Shown here in pieces: positions 43,545-52,679 of a stretch of 64,000 bases of DNA; position 1 is the stretch's first letter, and every line of letters begins with the position of its first letter. The notes below the pieces were generated by a model. It was not told the DNA's origin. It ran no database searches and was given only the letters and a program-made list of their open reading frames with translations. The DNA is taken from the NCBI RefSeq assembly GCF_036246005.1, contig NZ_CP109171.1, forward strand, positions 496,001 through 560,000, written 5' to 3'. The DNA comes from Streptomyces sp. NBC_01723. Its GTDB lineage: Bacteria > Actinomycetota > Actinomycetes > Streptomycetales > Streptomycetaceae. The position numbers and the translations under genes are program-made.

Positions 43545-44348
43545 GTGGTCGTCGTGGATCTCTTGGCGCTGCTCGGTATCGGGCTTCTCACCGGTGTGAC
43601 GACCGTGCTGTTCGGGTTCGGCGGTGGGTTCGTCGCCGTGCCGGTCGTGGTGTGGGCGGACTCCGCCCTGGGCGCGGACGCGATCCGGGTGGCCACGGCC
43701 ACCTCGGCCGTCGTCATGGTGGTGAACGCCGGGTTCGCCACGGCCGTCACGCCGCGCCGGGTGCTGGCCGCGCTGCGCGGCAGCGGCCCGCTGCTCCCGG
43801 TGCTCGCGGCAGGATCCTCGGCCGGCGCGCTCGCCGCGCGGGTGGCACCGGCCGCCCTGATCCGCTGGGCGTTCGTCGCCTACGTCGCCCTCACCGTCGT
43901 GGACCTGCTGCTGCGCCCCGGTTTCCTGCGCCCGCGCGCCCCGGCCGGGGTGGCGGCCGACGGCGCACCCCGTCCGCTGCCCGTCGTCGTCGGCGTTCCG
44001 GTCGGCGCGGTGGCGGCCTTCCTCGGGGTGGGCGGCAGCGTGCTGACCGTCCCGGCGATGCGGCGGGCCGGGCACACCATGCGGGTGGCGACCGCGCTGG
44101 CCAACCCGCTGACGCTCGCCATCGCGCTGCCGGCCGCCGTGGTCTTCCTGGCCGGTGCCCAGGGCCTGGCCGGCGCCCACGCCCACTTGGTGGGTCTCGT
44201 GGACCTCCGTGCCGCCGCCGGACTGCTCCTGGGCGCCCTGCCGGTGATCGCGGTGCTGCGGCGCCGCCCGCCCCGCATCCCGGACCGCGTCCACGCGTGG
44301 ACGTACGTGGCGCTGCTCGGTGCGGTGACGGTCGCGATGGTGCTCTGA
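43545..44348 (+). CDS. TauE/SafE family (sulfite exporter-like) membrane protein
   Basis: About 267 residues, eight helices, TauE/SafE (DUF81) family anion transporter. Two internal repeats start with the family glycine motif: LLTGVTTVLFGFGGGFVAVPVV and GAVAAFLGVGGSVLTVPAM. Members export sulfite, sulfoacetate or other organic anions. GTG 43545 or GTG 43554 is the start; there is no decisive ribosome site. Divergent from an AraC regulator 76 bp away, which is the usual pairing for such genes. Confidence 0.85.
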   Translation: MVVVDLLALLGIGLLTGVTTVLFGFGGGFVAVPVVVWADSALGADAIRVATATSAVVMVVNAGFATAVTPRRVLAALRGSGPLLPVLAAGSSAGALAARVAPAALIRWAFVAYVALTVVDLLLRPGFLRPRAPAGVAADGAPRPLPVVVGVPVGAVAAFLGVGGSVLTVPAMRRAGHTMRVATALANPLTLAIALPAAVVFLAGAQGLAGAHAHLVGLVDLRAAAGLLLGALPVIAVLRRRPPRIPDRVHAWTYVALLGAVTVAMVL

Positions 44349-44395
44349 CACGCTCGGCCGACGGCACGGACCGCCCCCCGCTGTCGCACCGGGCG

Positions 44396-45325
44396 TCAGC
44401 CGATGACGGACTCCCAGGTGTCGACCGCGAAGTGGACGGTCATGCCGTTGCGGCCGTAGAGGCGCGGTGCGCCGGTGGCGTTGGCCGTGTCGACCCCGAG
44501 GCCCACCGTGTCCCGGCCCCGCGCGGCGAAGTGCGCGAAGGCGTGCCGCAGGAGGAATCCGCCCAGGCCCCTCCCCCGTGCCTCGTCCAGCACGCCGAGG
44601 GCGCGGATCCAGCCCATGGCCTCGCGGTCGTCCCGGGCCAGCAGGAAACCGGCGTCCCCCAGGTCTTCGGTGGCGGCGATCCACACCAGGGACCAGTCGA
44701 GCCCCTCGGCGTCGATGTCGCCGAGCCAGAGCCGGTAGGTGCGCGGCTGGAAGTCGAAGTGCCCGGCGAACGCCCGCTGGTACAGCTCGTGCACCCGGAC
44801 ACGGTCCGCCTCCGTCGCGCAGGCGCGCACGCTCACCCCGGCCGGTGCCCGCGGCGGCAGGTCGGCCGCCGGGTCCACCGCCCGGCGCAGGACGTGGTGG
44901 GACCGGACGACCCGCCATCCCCGTTCCGCGAGGAGCGCGGTGTCGGTCGTGGGCCGGGCGTTGAGGTGCAGGTGGACGACGGCCCGAGCGGCCCCGTTGG
45001 CCCGTGCCTTGGCGAGGGCGCGGTCCTCCATGGCGGCCAGCAGCCGCAGGCCGGTGCCCTGGTGGCCGGGGAGCACGTAGTGGTCGATGTCCACGCGCTC
45101 GCCGCCGGACTCGTCCCACAGCAGCCCGTACGCCACGAGCAGGCCGCCGTCGAAGGCGAGCCACGAGTCCCGGGTCAGATCCGTCCCGGGATGCTTCAGG
45201 TCGGCCTCGACGGTGTGCTGGTCGGTCTCGGGGCGGCCGATCTCGATCCGGTCGATCTCGTTGAGGAGCTGGGTGATGGCGGGCGCGTCGGCAAGGGTGG
45301 CCGGCCGCAGGTCGGCGGTGGACAT
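44396..45325 (-). CDS. GNAT family N-acetyltransferase (tandem domain)
   Basis: 309-residue protein with two GNAT halves, arranged as in MshD-like enzymes. The first (STADLRPATLADAPAITQLLNEID ... YVLPGHQGTGLRLLAAMEDRALAKA) has an acetyl-CoA pyrophosphate loop GHQGTGLR. The second (VRACATEADRVRVHELYQRAF ... LGVLDEARGRGLGGFLLRHAFAHFA) has EARGRGLG and ends LYGRNGMTVHFAVDTWE. ATG 45325 is used; the upstream frame is not family-like. Substrate not evident. Confidence 0.88.
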   Translation of the reverse strand: MSTADLRPATLADAPAITQLLNEIDRIEIGRPETDQHTVEADLKHPGTDLTRDSWLAFDGGLLVAYGLLWDESGGERVDIDHYVLPGHQGTGLRLLAAMEDRALAKARANGAARAVVHLHLNARPTTDTALLAERGWRVVRSHHVLRRAVDPAADLPPRAPAGVSVRACATEADRVRVHELYQRAFAGHFDFQPRTYRLWLGDIDAEGLDWSLVWIAATEDLGDAGFLLARDDREAMGWIRALGVLDEARGRGLGGFLLRHAFAHFAARGRDTVGLGVDTANATGAPRLYGRNGMTVHFAVDTWESVIG

Positions 45326-45497
45326 GAGAGCAGAATCGGGGGCGTCGGCGGGTACCCGCAACGGAATTTCCGCCCCTCCACACCGCCGAGGGCCCGCCCC
45401 GGACGCGGACCGGCGCGATTGGTGGACGTAGGTCCGCGAACCGCGGGCATACGGGTGTCCTGAGGACCTTCTCCGTCGCCGACCACGGGAGTCTCCT

Positions 45498-45932
45498 GTG
45501 ACACCGAGCCTGCGCACCGCACGCGGGTGCCGTGCCGCCGCCGTTCTCCTGCTCGCCGCCGCCTGGTACGGGGGCAGCCACCACCCCTGGCTCGCCCTGC
45601 CCGGTCTGTACGCCGCGGGGGTCATGGCCTGGTGCGCGGCCCGGGAGGGAGCCGAGCACCGGCGCCGGACCGTCCTGGCGCGCCGGGCCGAGATCCTGGC
45701 CCGCCCGCCTCACCGGCAGCCGGTCCCCCTCGCCCCCTGCTGCGCCTTCTGGCGGCACTCCGACGGCGCCGTGCACGGCCCGGAGTGCACCCGACCCGCC
45801 GCCGCCCGCGTCGCCCTGGGCGCCGACTGCTGCGAGGTGTGGTGGACCTCGCTGGGCTCGGCGCACGACACGGCCTGCCCGCGGCGCGCCGACACGCCGG
45901 AGCGGGACCGGAACACCTGGGCCCAGCAGTAG
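45498..45932 (+). CDS. Small Cys-rich membrane-associated protein, function unknown
   Basis: 144-residue protein not matched to any family I know. A hydrophobic N-terminal hairpin (AAAVLLLAAAWYGG and LALPGLYAAGVMAWCA) is followed by a basic linker and a C-terminal domain with six Cys: APCCAFWRHSDG, GPECTRP, ADCCEVWW, DTACPRR. The CC...C...CC...C layout suggests a metal site or disulfides. GTG 45498 follows GGGAG. The B12-riboswitch-metE unit starts 73 bp downstream, but the riboswitch has its own -10 box. Confidence 0.7.
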   Translation: MTPSLRTARGCRAAAVLLLAAAWYGGSHHPWLALPGLYAAGVMAWCAAREGAEHRRRTVLARRAEILARPPHRQPVPLAPCCAFWRHSDGAVHGPECTRPAAARVALGADCCEVWWTSLGSAHDTACPRRADTPERDRNTWAQQ

Positions 45933-46004
45933 TCCGCCGGCGGCGTGTCCCGTCGCACCGTCCGCATGCCGGACGGGACCGGCCGGTCCCGGGGCCGGCC
46001 CCGG

Positions 46005-46209
46005 TAGGGTGAACGGTGCAGCTGGTTCGCCCCGTCCGCCAGGCGGGATGCGTCGCAAGAGGGAACCCGGTGGGAATCCGGGACTGCCCCGCAGCGGTGA
46101 GTGGGAACGACCGCCGTCATACGCACTGGGTCCGGTGAGAGGGACCTGGGAAGCGACGGCCAGTAGGTGTCCTTCCGGAGGACGTGCCCGCGAGTCCGAA
46201 GACCTGCCA
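46005..46209 (+). promoter_or_regulatory. Cobalamin (B12) riboswitch of metE with its -10 box
   Basis: TAGGGT (46005-46010) is the -10. The RNA contains the adenosylcobalamin-type core: GGGAACCCGGTGGGAATCC, CTGCCCCGCAGCGGT, GGGAAGCGACGGCCAGTAGG in outline, and the B12 box CGAGTCCGAAGACCTGCC (46191 on). It is 178 bp from the metE start. When cobalamin is present the B12-independent enzyme is switched off and the B12-dependent MetH is used (established logic). Confidence 0.95.
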
Positions 46210-46387
46210 ACTGCCCGCGTACGGACGACTCGTGCGCGGACATCCCGGTGACCTCGTGGGCGGGTCGGCGTACACACCTGGCGGACGACGGCGCCCCGCG
46301 CGGTTCGTGCCGCCGGGTTCCCGTCACCCTTCGCGCTCTCGTCCCGTCGCCGGGATCTCAGGGATTCGTCTCGCGAAGGAGATCTCC

Positions 46388-48700
46388 GTGAACCGTACGT
46401 CCGCCCCCGTGCACGCCACCGTGTACGGCTATCCGCGCCAGGGCCCCGACCGGGAACTGAAGAAGGCCGTCGAGGGCTACTGGAAGGGCCGCGTCACCGC
46501 CGACGCCCTCCACGCCACCGCCGCCGGGCTGCGCGCCGGCAACTGGCGTCAGCTCGTCGAGGCCGGTGTCGACGAGGTGCCCACCGGCGACTTCTCGTAC
46601 TACGACCACGTGCTGGACACCTCCGTCATGGTCGGCGCCGTCCCCGCGCGGCACCGGGACGCCGTGGCCGCCGACGCGCTCGACGGGTACTTCGCCATGG
46701 CGCGCGGCACCCAGGACGTGGCGCCGCTGGAGATGACCAAGTGGTTCGACACCAACTACCACTACCTCGTGCCGGAGTTGGGTCCGGACACGGTGTTCAC
46801 CGCCGACTCGGGCAAGCAGGTCTCGGAGCTGCGGGAGGCACTCGCGCTGGGTCTGGCGGCCCGCCCGGTGCTCGTCGGCCCGGTCACCTACCTGCTCCTC
46901 GCCAAGCCGGCGCCCGGCGCCCCCGCCGACTTCGAGCCCCTCACCCTCCTCGACCGACTGCTGCCGGTGTACGCGGGGGTCCTCGCCGACCTGCGCACGG
47001 CCGGCGCGGAGTGGGTGCAGCTCGACGAGCCGGCCCTGGTCCAGGACCGCACGCCGGCCGAACTCAACGCCGCCGCCCGCGCCTACCGTGATCTGGGCGC
47101 CCTCACCGACCGGCCCCGGCTGCTGGTCGCCTCGTACTTCGACCGCCTGGGCGACGCCCTGCCGGTCCTGGCCAAGGCGCCGGTCGAGGGACTGGCGCTG
47201 GACTTCACCGAGGCCGCCGCGGCCAACCTGGAGGACCTGGCCGGCGTGGGCGGTCTGCCCGGCAAGCGCCTGGTCGCGGGTATCGTCAACGGCCGCAACA
47301 TCTGGGTGAACGACCTGTCCCGCTCCCTGGCCACGCTCGGCACCCTGCTCGGTCTGGCCGACCGCGTGGACGTGTCGGCCTCCTGCTCCCTGCTGCACGT
47401 GCCGCTGGACACGGCGGCGGAGCGGGACATCGAGCCGCAGATCCTGCGCTGGCTCGCCTTCGCCCGGCAGAAGACGGCGGAGACCGTCACCCTCGCCAAG
47501 GGCCTGGCCCGAGGCACGGGCGCGATCGCCGCCGAACTCGCCGCGAACCGCGCCGACCTGGCCTCCCGCGCGGGCTCCCCCATCACCCGGGACCCCGCCG
47601 TCCGCGCCCGCACCGGCGCGGTCACCGAGGCCGACGCGCGCCGCTCCCAGCCGTACCCCGAACGCGCCGCCGCCCAGCGGGCGCACCTGCGGCTGCCGCC
47701 GCTGCCGACGACCACCATCGGCTCCTTCCCGCAGACCGGCGAGCTGCGCACGGCCCGCGCCGACCTGAGGGCCGGGCGGATCGACACGGAGGGCTACGAG
47801 GAGCGCATCCGGGCGGAGATCCGGGAGGTCGTCGACTTCCAGGAGAAGACCGGCCTGGACGTGCTGGTGCACGGCGAGCCCGAGCGCAACGACATGGTCC
47901 AGTACTTCGCCGAGCGGCTGACGGGGTATCTGGCCACCCGGCACGGCTGGGTGCAGTCCTACGGCACCCGCTACGTCCGTCCGCCCGTGCTGGCCGGTGA
48001 CGTCTCGCGCCCGGAGCCGATGACCGTGCGCTGGACGACGTACGCCCAGTCCCTCACCGGCCGCCCGGTCAAGGGCATGCTCACGGGTCCGGTCACCATG
48101 CTGGCCTGGTCCTTCGTCCGCGACGACCAGCCCCTCGCGGACACCGCCCGCCAGGTCGCCCTCGCCCTGCGCGACGAGGTGGCCGACCTGGAGGCCGCGG
48201 GGACCTCCGTGATCCAGGTCGACGAACCCGCGCTGCGCGAGACCCTGCCGCTGCGGTCGGCCGGCCGGCCCGCCTATCTGGAGTGGGCCACCGCGGCCTT
48301 CCGGCTCAGCACCGGCGGGGTGCGTCCCGACACTCAGATCCACACCCACATGTGCTACGCCGAGTTCGGTGACGTCGTGGGGGCCATCGACGACCTCGAC
48401 GCCGACGTGATCAGCCTGGAGGCCGCCCGTTCCCACATGCAGGTCGCCCGCGAACTGGCCTCCCACGGCTACCCGCGGGAGGCCGGGCCCGGTGTGTACG
48501 ACATCCACTCGCCCCGTGTGCCGAGCGCCGAGGAGGCGGCGGGACTGCTGCGCACCGGGCTCGCGGCGATCCCGGCGGAACGCCTGTGGGTCAACCCGGA
48601 CTGCGGTCTGAAGACCCGCGGCTGGCCCGAGATCCGTTCCTCGCTGGCGAACCTGGTCGCCGCCGCCCACGCGGTCCGCGGTGAGCTGTCCGCCTCCTGA
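46388..48700 (+). CDS. metE: Cobalamin-independent methionine synthase
   Basis: 770-residue double-barrel enzyme that transfers a methyl group from 5-methyltetrahydropteroyltriglutamate to homocysteine. The N-terminal barrel opens VYGYPRQGPDRELKKAVEGYWKG. The catalytic C-terminal barrel carries IGSFPQT, HGEPERNDMVQYFAE, the zinc ligands His and Cys of IHTHMCYAEFGD, Glu in the next strand, and Cys in VNPDCGLKTRGW. Length typical. GTG 46388 is preceded by AAGGAG at 8 bp. Controlled by the riboswitch upstream; terminator follows. Confidence 0.97.
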   Translation: MNRTSAPVHATVYGYPRQGPDRELKKAVEGYWKGRVTADALHATAAGLRAGNWRQLVEAGVDEVPTGDFSYYDHVLDTSVMVGAVPARHRDAVAADALDGYFAMARGTQDVAPLEMTKWFDTNYHYLVPELGPDTVFTADSGKQVSELREALALGLAARPVLVGPVTYLLLAKPAPGAPADFEPLTLLDRLLPVYAGVLADLRTAGAEWVQLDEPALVQDRTPAELNAAARAYRDLGALTDRPRLLVASYFDRLGDALPVLAKAPVEGLALDFTEAAAANLEDLAGVGGLPGKRLVAGIVNGRNIWVNDLSRSLATLGTLLGLADRVDVSASCSLLHVPLDTAAERDIEPQILRWLAFARQKTAETVTLAKGLARGTGAIAAELAANRADLASRAGSPITRDPAVRARTGAVTEADARRSQPYPERAAAQRAHLRLPPLPTTTIGSFPQTGELRTARADLRAGRIDTEGYEERIRAEIREVVDFQEKTGLDVLVHGEPERNDMVQYFAERLTGYLATRHGWVQSYGTRYVRPPVLAGDVSRPEPMTVRWTTYAQSLTGRPVKGMLTGPVTMLAWSFVRDDQPLADTARQVALALRDEVADLEAAGTSVIQVDEPALRETLPLRSAGRPAYLEWATAAFRLSTGGVRPDTQIHTHMCYAEFGDVVGAIDDLDADVISLEAARSHMQVARELASHGYPREAGPGVYDIHSPRVPSAEEAAGLLRTGLAAIPAERLWVNPDCGLKTRGWPEIRSSLANLVAAAHAVRGELSAS

Positions 48701-48713
48701 CCGGAGCGTGACG

Positions 48714-48749
48714 GCGGGGCCGGGACACGAGCGCGTGTCCCGGCCCCGC
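48714..48749. terminator. Terminator between metE and the ricin-domain gene
   Basis: GCGGGGCCGGGACACG (48714-48729), loop AGCG, perfect 16-bp complement 48734-48749, between convergent stop codons. Confidence 0.85.
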
Positions 48750-48763
48750 GCCACACCGTCACG

Positions 48764-50593
48764 TCAGCCGGCCCGCCCCGTCGGGGTGAGGGTCAGCGTC
48801 TGCTCTCCGGGGCCGCGCCGACCGCCGACCCGGTCGCCGGTGCTGTCGGTCCAGGAGCGGACGGGCGTGGTCTCGGCGCGCCGGTGGGGGTTGCCGGAGA
48901 CGCCGATCACCAGGCCGCTGTAGCGGTTGACCAGCCGGTACGTGCCGTCGGCGGTGCCGTCGGCGGAGGTGCCGGGGATGACGAACCACTGCTGTCCGAC
49001 GGAGGGTCCGCCGCTGCCGGGGCGGGTGACGGTGGGCTTGGTGCCCCAGGCCCGGCCGGCCGTGGTGGTGGAGTCGACGCCGAGCAGCCTGCCGGTCGCG
49101 GCGTTGGCGATGCGGTAGGAGCCGTCGCCGTTGCCGGTGAAGACCCACTCCGCCGGCCCGGACGGCTTCGGCCCGCGCACCGACGTGGTGGCGGAGCCGT
49201 GCGCGCTCCTCTGGGCGAGGGCCCAGCCGTCCGCCCCGGTGATCCGGTACGTCTTGTCCACGTCGACCGGTGCCGCCGGGTCGGAGGTGCCGATGGTGAT
49301 GTCGACGTACTCGGAGACCTTGCCGTCCGAGCAGCCGAAGGAGCAGTACGAGCGGAACGACTTGCCGACGATGCCGGAGCCGGTCCTGTTCACACCGTCG
49401 AGGAACCAGCGGTACCAGGACGCGTTGGTGTGGTCGCCGGTGTCGCCGACCGGGAACCACTTCTGCGTGGCGAGGTCGTCGGTGGCGTAGAACTGCTGCG
49501 GGGCGTCGCCGCTCTGGTCGACCGCCTGGGGTTCACCGATGTACAGGCCCAGGTGGGCGTTGTAGGTGATGTCCATGACGAACAGGGGCGAGGTCGGGGG
49601 CATCCGGCCCGCGGCCACCTGCTCGTCGACCTTGCCGGGAGTGGCCGGGTCGTACTCGTCCGCCGCGGGCGTGTAGCCGGTGTCCCCGGAGCCGCCGACG
49701 GGCACCATGTTGCTCTCGCGGCCCCCGACGCCGGGCTCGGACCAGGCGCCGTCGTACCACTTCTGCCAGGTGCCGGGCGCCATCTTGCCGGACATCGGCG
49801 CGCGGGCCACGTGGGCGTGGAACGCCTTCCAGCTGCCGCCCTTGTCCACGATCCGCGAGCCGTAGTAGACGTAGAAGTACCCGGAGGCGGTGTCGGCGAA
49901 CAGGCGGGGGTCACCGTCGCCGTAGTGGTAGGTCTGCTGCGGGAACGCCTCGGTGTCACCGCGCTTCGTGCTGTACGGCGAGGTGATGACGTGGTCCTCG
50001 ATGGACCAGGTCCGGCCCTTGTCGCGGGAGACCGCCAGGTCGATGCCGTCGTAGTGAAGGCCGTCGGCGAAGGGCTGGGGGGTGAACTCGTTGTGCACCA
50101 GGCCGTACCAGTCGCCGGTGTCCGGGTCCACCCACACACCGGCCAGGTCGCAGTAGTTCTTCTGCGCGTAGTGCGAGCCGGCGGGCGGGAAGGTGGACTC
50201 CTTTCCGGTCGGGCTGTTGTTGCACCGCCAGGTGGTGTCGTCGTTGCGGTCCCTGGGCTCGTCGGGGTCGACGGCGTCGCTGATCGCGTCGGACCGTTCG
50301 GCGGTGTCGAGGTCCGTGCCGGTGTAGAAGCTCCAGGCACGGCTGTCGTCGGCGCCGTACAGCGCGTGGGCCTGCTGGTAGTAGAAGGTGCCGTCCTTGT
50401 CGATGTAGGTGGCGGCCGGGGTGTCGTCGGGCCGGGTCCAGGAGCCCTTGTCCCCGACGGTGACGGTGTAGGTGGTGCCGGGGTCGGACGCCGACGCGGG
50501 CGGGGAGCCGAGGGACGCGCCGCCGGCGAGGGCGAGCGCGGTGGCGACGGCCGCGAGGGCGAGTCTGTTCCGGGGAGCGGTCAACCGTGACAC
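48764..50593 (-). CDS. Secreted protein with ricin-type lectin-like C-terminus; catalytic domain unassigned
   Basis: 609 residues. Signal peptide about 1-36 (LALAAVATALALAGGASLG). Residues about 40-440 look like a beta-propeller of the glycosidase kind: WVDPDTGDWYGLVHNEF, GIDLAVSRDKGRTWSIEDHV, GDGDPRLFADTASGYFYVYYGSR and YVDITIGTSDP. Repeated Asp/Trp/Tyr-rich blades and DPRLF/DxxxGYFYVYY recall GH43 and sialidase folds, but I cannot name the family. Residues about 455-605 are a ricin-B-like repeat domain (TYRITGADGWALAQRS, YRIANAATGRLLGVDS, YRLVNRYSGLVIGVSG). GTG 50593 with GGAG. It is next to the GH35 gene on the same strand (84 bp) and probably attacks an extracellular glycan. Confidence 0.7.
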   Translation of the reverse strand: MSRLTAPRNRLALAAVATALALAGGASLGSPPASASDPGTTYTVTVGDKGSWTRPDDTPAATYIDKDGTFYYQQAHALYGADDSRAWSFYTGTDLDTAERSDAISDAVDPDEPRDRNDDTTWRCNNSPTGKESTFPPAGSHYAQKNYCDLAGVWVDPDTGDWYGLVHNEFTPQPFADGLHYDGIDLAVSRDKGRTWSIEDHVITSPYSTKRGDTEAFPQQTYHYGDGDPRLFADTASGYFYVYYGSRIVDKGGSWKAFHAHVARAPMSGKMAPGTWQKWYDGAWSEPGVGGRESNMVPVGGSGDTGYTPAADEYDPATPGKVDEQVAAGRMPPTSPLFVMDITYNAHLGLYIGEPQAVDQSGDAPQQFYATDDLATQKWFPVGDTGDHTNASWYRWFLDGVNRTGSGIVGKSFRSYCSFGCSDGKVSEYVDITIGTSDPAAPVDVDKTYRITGADGWALAQRSAHGSATTSVRGPKPSGPAEWVFTGNGDGSYRIANAATGRLLGVDSTTTAGRAWGTKPTVTRPGSGGPSVGQQWFVIPGTSADGTADGTYRLVNRYSGLVIGVSGNPHRRAETTPVRSWTDSTGDRVGGRRGPGEQTLTLTPTGRAG

Positions 50594-50677
50594 GGGTACT
50601 CCTCAACTCGTGTTGCTACCAGTGGGGGTTGGTGAACTGAGTGCGGTGTGCGGGCCGGTGATCGGAGGCGGGCGCGG

Positions 50678-52477
50678 TCAGTCGAACGTCTCGACGTATT
50701 CCTCGGCCGGTCCGAGGTCGGGGCGGTCCACGAGGGCGACGTGGTCGCCGAGGCGTTCCAGCTCCAGGACGGTGAGAGTGTTGGGGCCCGGGCGGAGGAG
50801 GGGGCGGGGCAGGTACAGCGTGGTCTGGGGGCCCGCCTCCCAGTAGCGCCCGAGCAGCATGTCGCCGACCCAGACGAAGCCCTTGGCGAATCCGGGCAGG
50901 GTGAGGAAGGTGTCGGCGGGTTCGGGGACGTCCAGCACGGCGGTGGCGAACCCGGCCGTGCCGCCGGGCCCGGCGGCCGACGTGGCGCGGGCGATGTCGT
51001 GCGGCGACCACTCGTCCAGCGGGAGCGGGTGCATGGTCCAGCCGTGCACGAGCCGGCGCTCCACCCGTACGCCGCCGAGGATGCCCTTGCCCTGGCCGAG
51101 GAGCGGCCCGTAGTTGATCCGCCCCTGGTTCTCCACCAGCAGCTCCAGCCGGACGCGCGCACCGGTGCCGGTCAGGGGGAAGGAGGCGGTCTCGCGGTCG
51201 AGTACGGCGACGGGCACGCCGTCGGCGAACACCTGGGCCCGGTCGTGCAGGCCGGTCACGGTCACCTCGTGGCGGCCGGCGGGCAGCAGTGGGTGGGCCG
51301 TGTAGAGCACGAGGCCGGCGGACTGGCCGAGTTCGTCGAAGCCGAGCGGCACGGGCGCGTGCACGGGCTCGGCGGCGGCGCGCACTCCGTCCAGCAGGGC
51401 GGCCCGCCGGGTCACGGGCAGCGTCGCGGGCGGCAGCAGGGGCGGGTCGGCGGGCAGGGGCCGCGGGCGCGCCCGGACGCCGGGCACGGTGGCGAACCTC
51501 TCCCGCAGTGCGTGGAACTTGGGGGTGAGCGCGCCGTGTTCGGCCACCGGGGCGTCCGAGTCGTAGCTGGTGACCGTGGGTTGCAGGGACTCCCCGTCGT
51601 GGTTGGCGCCCGCCCACAGGCCGAAGTTGGTGCCGCCGTGCGCCATGTAGAGGCTGACCGAGCCGCCCGCGTCGAGGATGTCCCCGACGTCCCGGGCGGC
51701 GCTGTCCGAGGTCCGCACGTGGTGCTTCTCACCCCAGTGGTCGAACCAGCCGTTCCAGAACTCGGCGCAGAAGAAGGGTTCACCGGGCCGGCGTGCGCGC
51801 AGGAGTGCCGCCGCCTCCTCGGGTCGGGAACCGAAGGTGGCGGCCGCCAGTTCGCCGGGGACGCTCCCGCCGTCGAGCATGAGCGGGGTGGGACCGTCGG
51901 CGGTGTAGAGCAGTTCGGTGATGCCGCGGTCGGTCAGGGCGTCCCGCACCCAGCGGACGTAGTCGTGGTCGTCGCCGTAGCTGCCGTACTCGTTCTCGAT
52001 CTGGACGGCGACGACCGGTCCGCCGTGTACGGCCTGGAGTTCGGCCAGGCGCGGGACGAGCGCGTCGAACCAGCGGCCGACCGCTTCCAGGTAGGGGCCG
52101 TGGCTGGTGCGCAGCCGCATGCCGGGGGTGCCGGTGAGCCAGGCCGGCAGCCCGCCGTTGTCCCACTCGGCGCAGATGTAGGGACCGGGCCGCACCATCA
52201 CGTCGAGGCCGGTCCGCTGGGCCAGCCGGGCGAAGCGCGCGATGTCCCGCCACCCGTCGAAGTCGGCCTCGCCGGGGCGGCGTTCGTGGAAGTTCCACGG
52301 GACGTAGGTGTCCACGGTGTTGAGCCCGAGGGCCGCCAGCCGGTCCAGGCGGTCGGCCCACTGCTCCGGGTGGACGCGGAAGTAGTGCAGCGAGCCGGAC
52401 AGGACGCGGTGCGGGCGGCCGGCGCGCAGGAAGGTGCCGTCGGCGTGGGTGAGTGCGGGCGTGCGGGGGAGGGTCAC
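50678..52477 (-). CDS. Glycoside hydrolase family 35 beta-galactosidase
   Basis: 599-residue retaining beta-galactosidase. GH35 signature GGPVVAVQIENEYGSYG places the acid/base Glu at about 163; the nucleophile Glu is in FFCAEFWNGWFDHWG (about 239). The N-terminal LSGSLHYFRVHPEQWADRL and MVRPGPYICAEWDNGGLPAWL are classic. C-terminal galactose-binding-like jelly rolls follow (VFADGVPVAVLDRE; FVWVGDMLLGRYWEAGPQTTLYLPRPLLRPG). No signal peptide, so intracellular. GTG 52477, GGAG 8 bp before. Divergent from its likely LacI repressor. Confidence 0.95.
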   Translation of the reverse strand: MTLPRTPALTHADGTFLRAGRPHRVLSGSLHYFRVHPEQWADRLDRLAALGLNTVDTYVPWNFHERRPGEADFDGWRDIARFARLAQRTGLDVMVRPGPYICAEWDNGGLPAWLTGTPGMRLRTSHGPYLEAVGRWFDALVPRLAELQAVHGGPVVAVQIENEYGSYGDDHDYVRWVRDALTDRGITELLYTADGPTPLMLDGGSVPGELAAATFGSRPEEAAALLRARRPGEPFFCAEFWNGWFDHWGEKHHVRTSDSAARDVGDILDAGGSVSLYMAHGGTNFGLWAGANHDGESLQPTVTSYDSDAPVAEHGALTPKFHALRERFATVPGVRARPRPLPADPPLLPPATLPVTRRAALLDGVRAAAEPVHAPVPLGFDELGQSAGLVLYTAHPLLPAGRHEVTVTGLHDRAQVFADGVPVAVLDRETASFPLTGTGARVRLELLVENQGRINYGPLLGQGKGILGGVRVERRLVHGWTMHPLPLDEWSPHDIARATSAAGPGGTAGFATAVLDVPEPADTFLTLPGFAKGFVWVGDMLLGRYWEAGPQTTLYLPRPLLRPGPNTLTVLELERLGDHVALVDRPDLGPAEEYVETFD

Positions 52478-52515
52478 TCGACGGCTCCGGTGGTCGTGCC
52501 GGCCCCGCCCCGGTT

Positions 52516-52584
52516 GTTATCGATCCCTGGGCGAAGGCGGGTGCTGTCCCGCTTGACTATGACAGAGAATGTTATCGATGCCAA
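52516..52584. promoter_or_regulatory. Twin GTTATCGAT operators in the GH35 / lacI divergent region
   Basis: GTTATCGAT at 52516-52524 and again at 52571-52579 (55 bp apart), each half of a GTTATCGATAAC-type LacI palindrome with a degenerate second arm. For GH35 (minus strand) TTGGCA (52579-52584), 17 bp, CATAGT (52556-52561) is the promoter, so one site sits in the spacer and the other in the 5' leader. Confidence 0.6.
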
Positions 52585-52679
52585 CGGGCTCGACGAGCAC
52601 GGCCCTGGGCCCGGGAAACACAAGGTGACAGCTCATGTCAGCGATATCATCGACCAGGAGGCACCCGAGGAAGGACCGC

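Noticed and set aside
43473..46277. Minus-strand open frame of 934 codons across TauE, GNAT and the B12 riboswitch
   Set aside because: Low-complexity Arg/Pro composition; it crosses confirmed genes and an RNA element.
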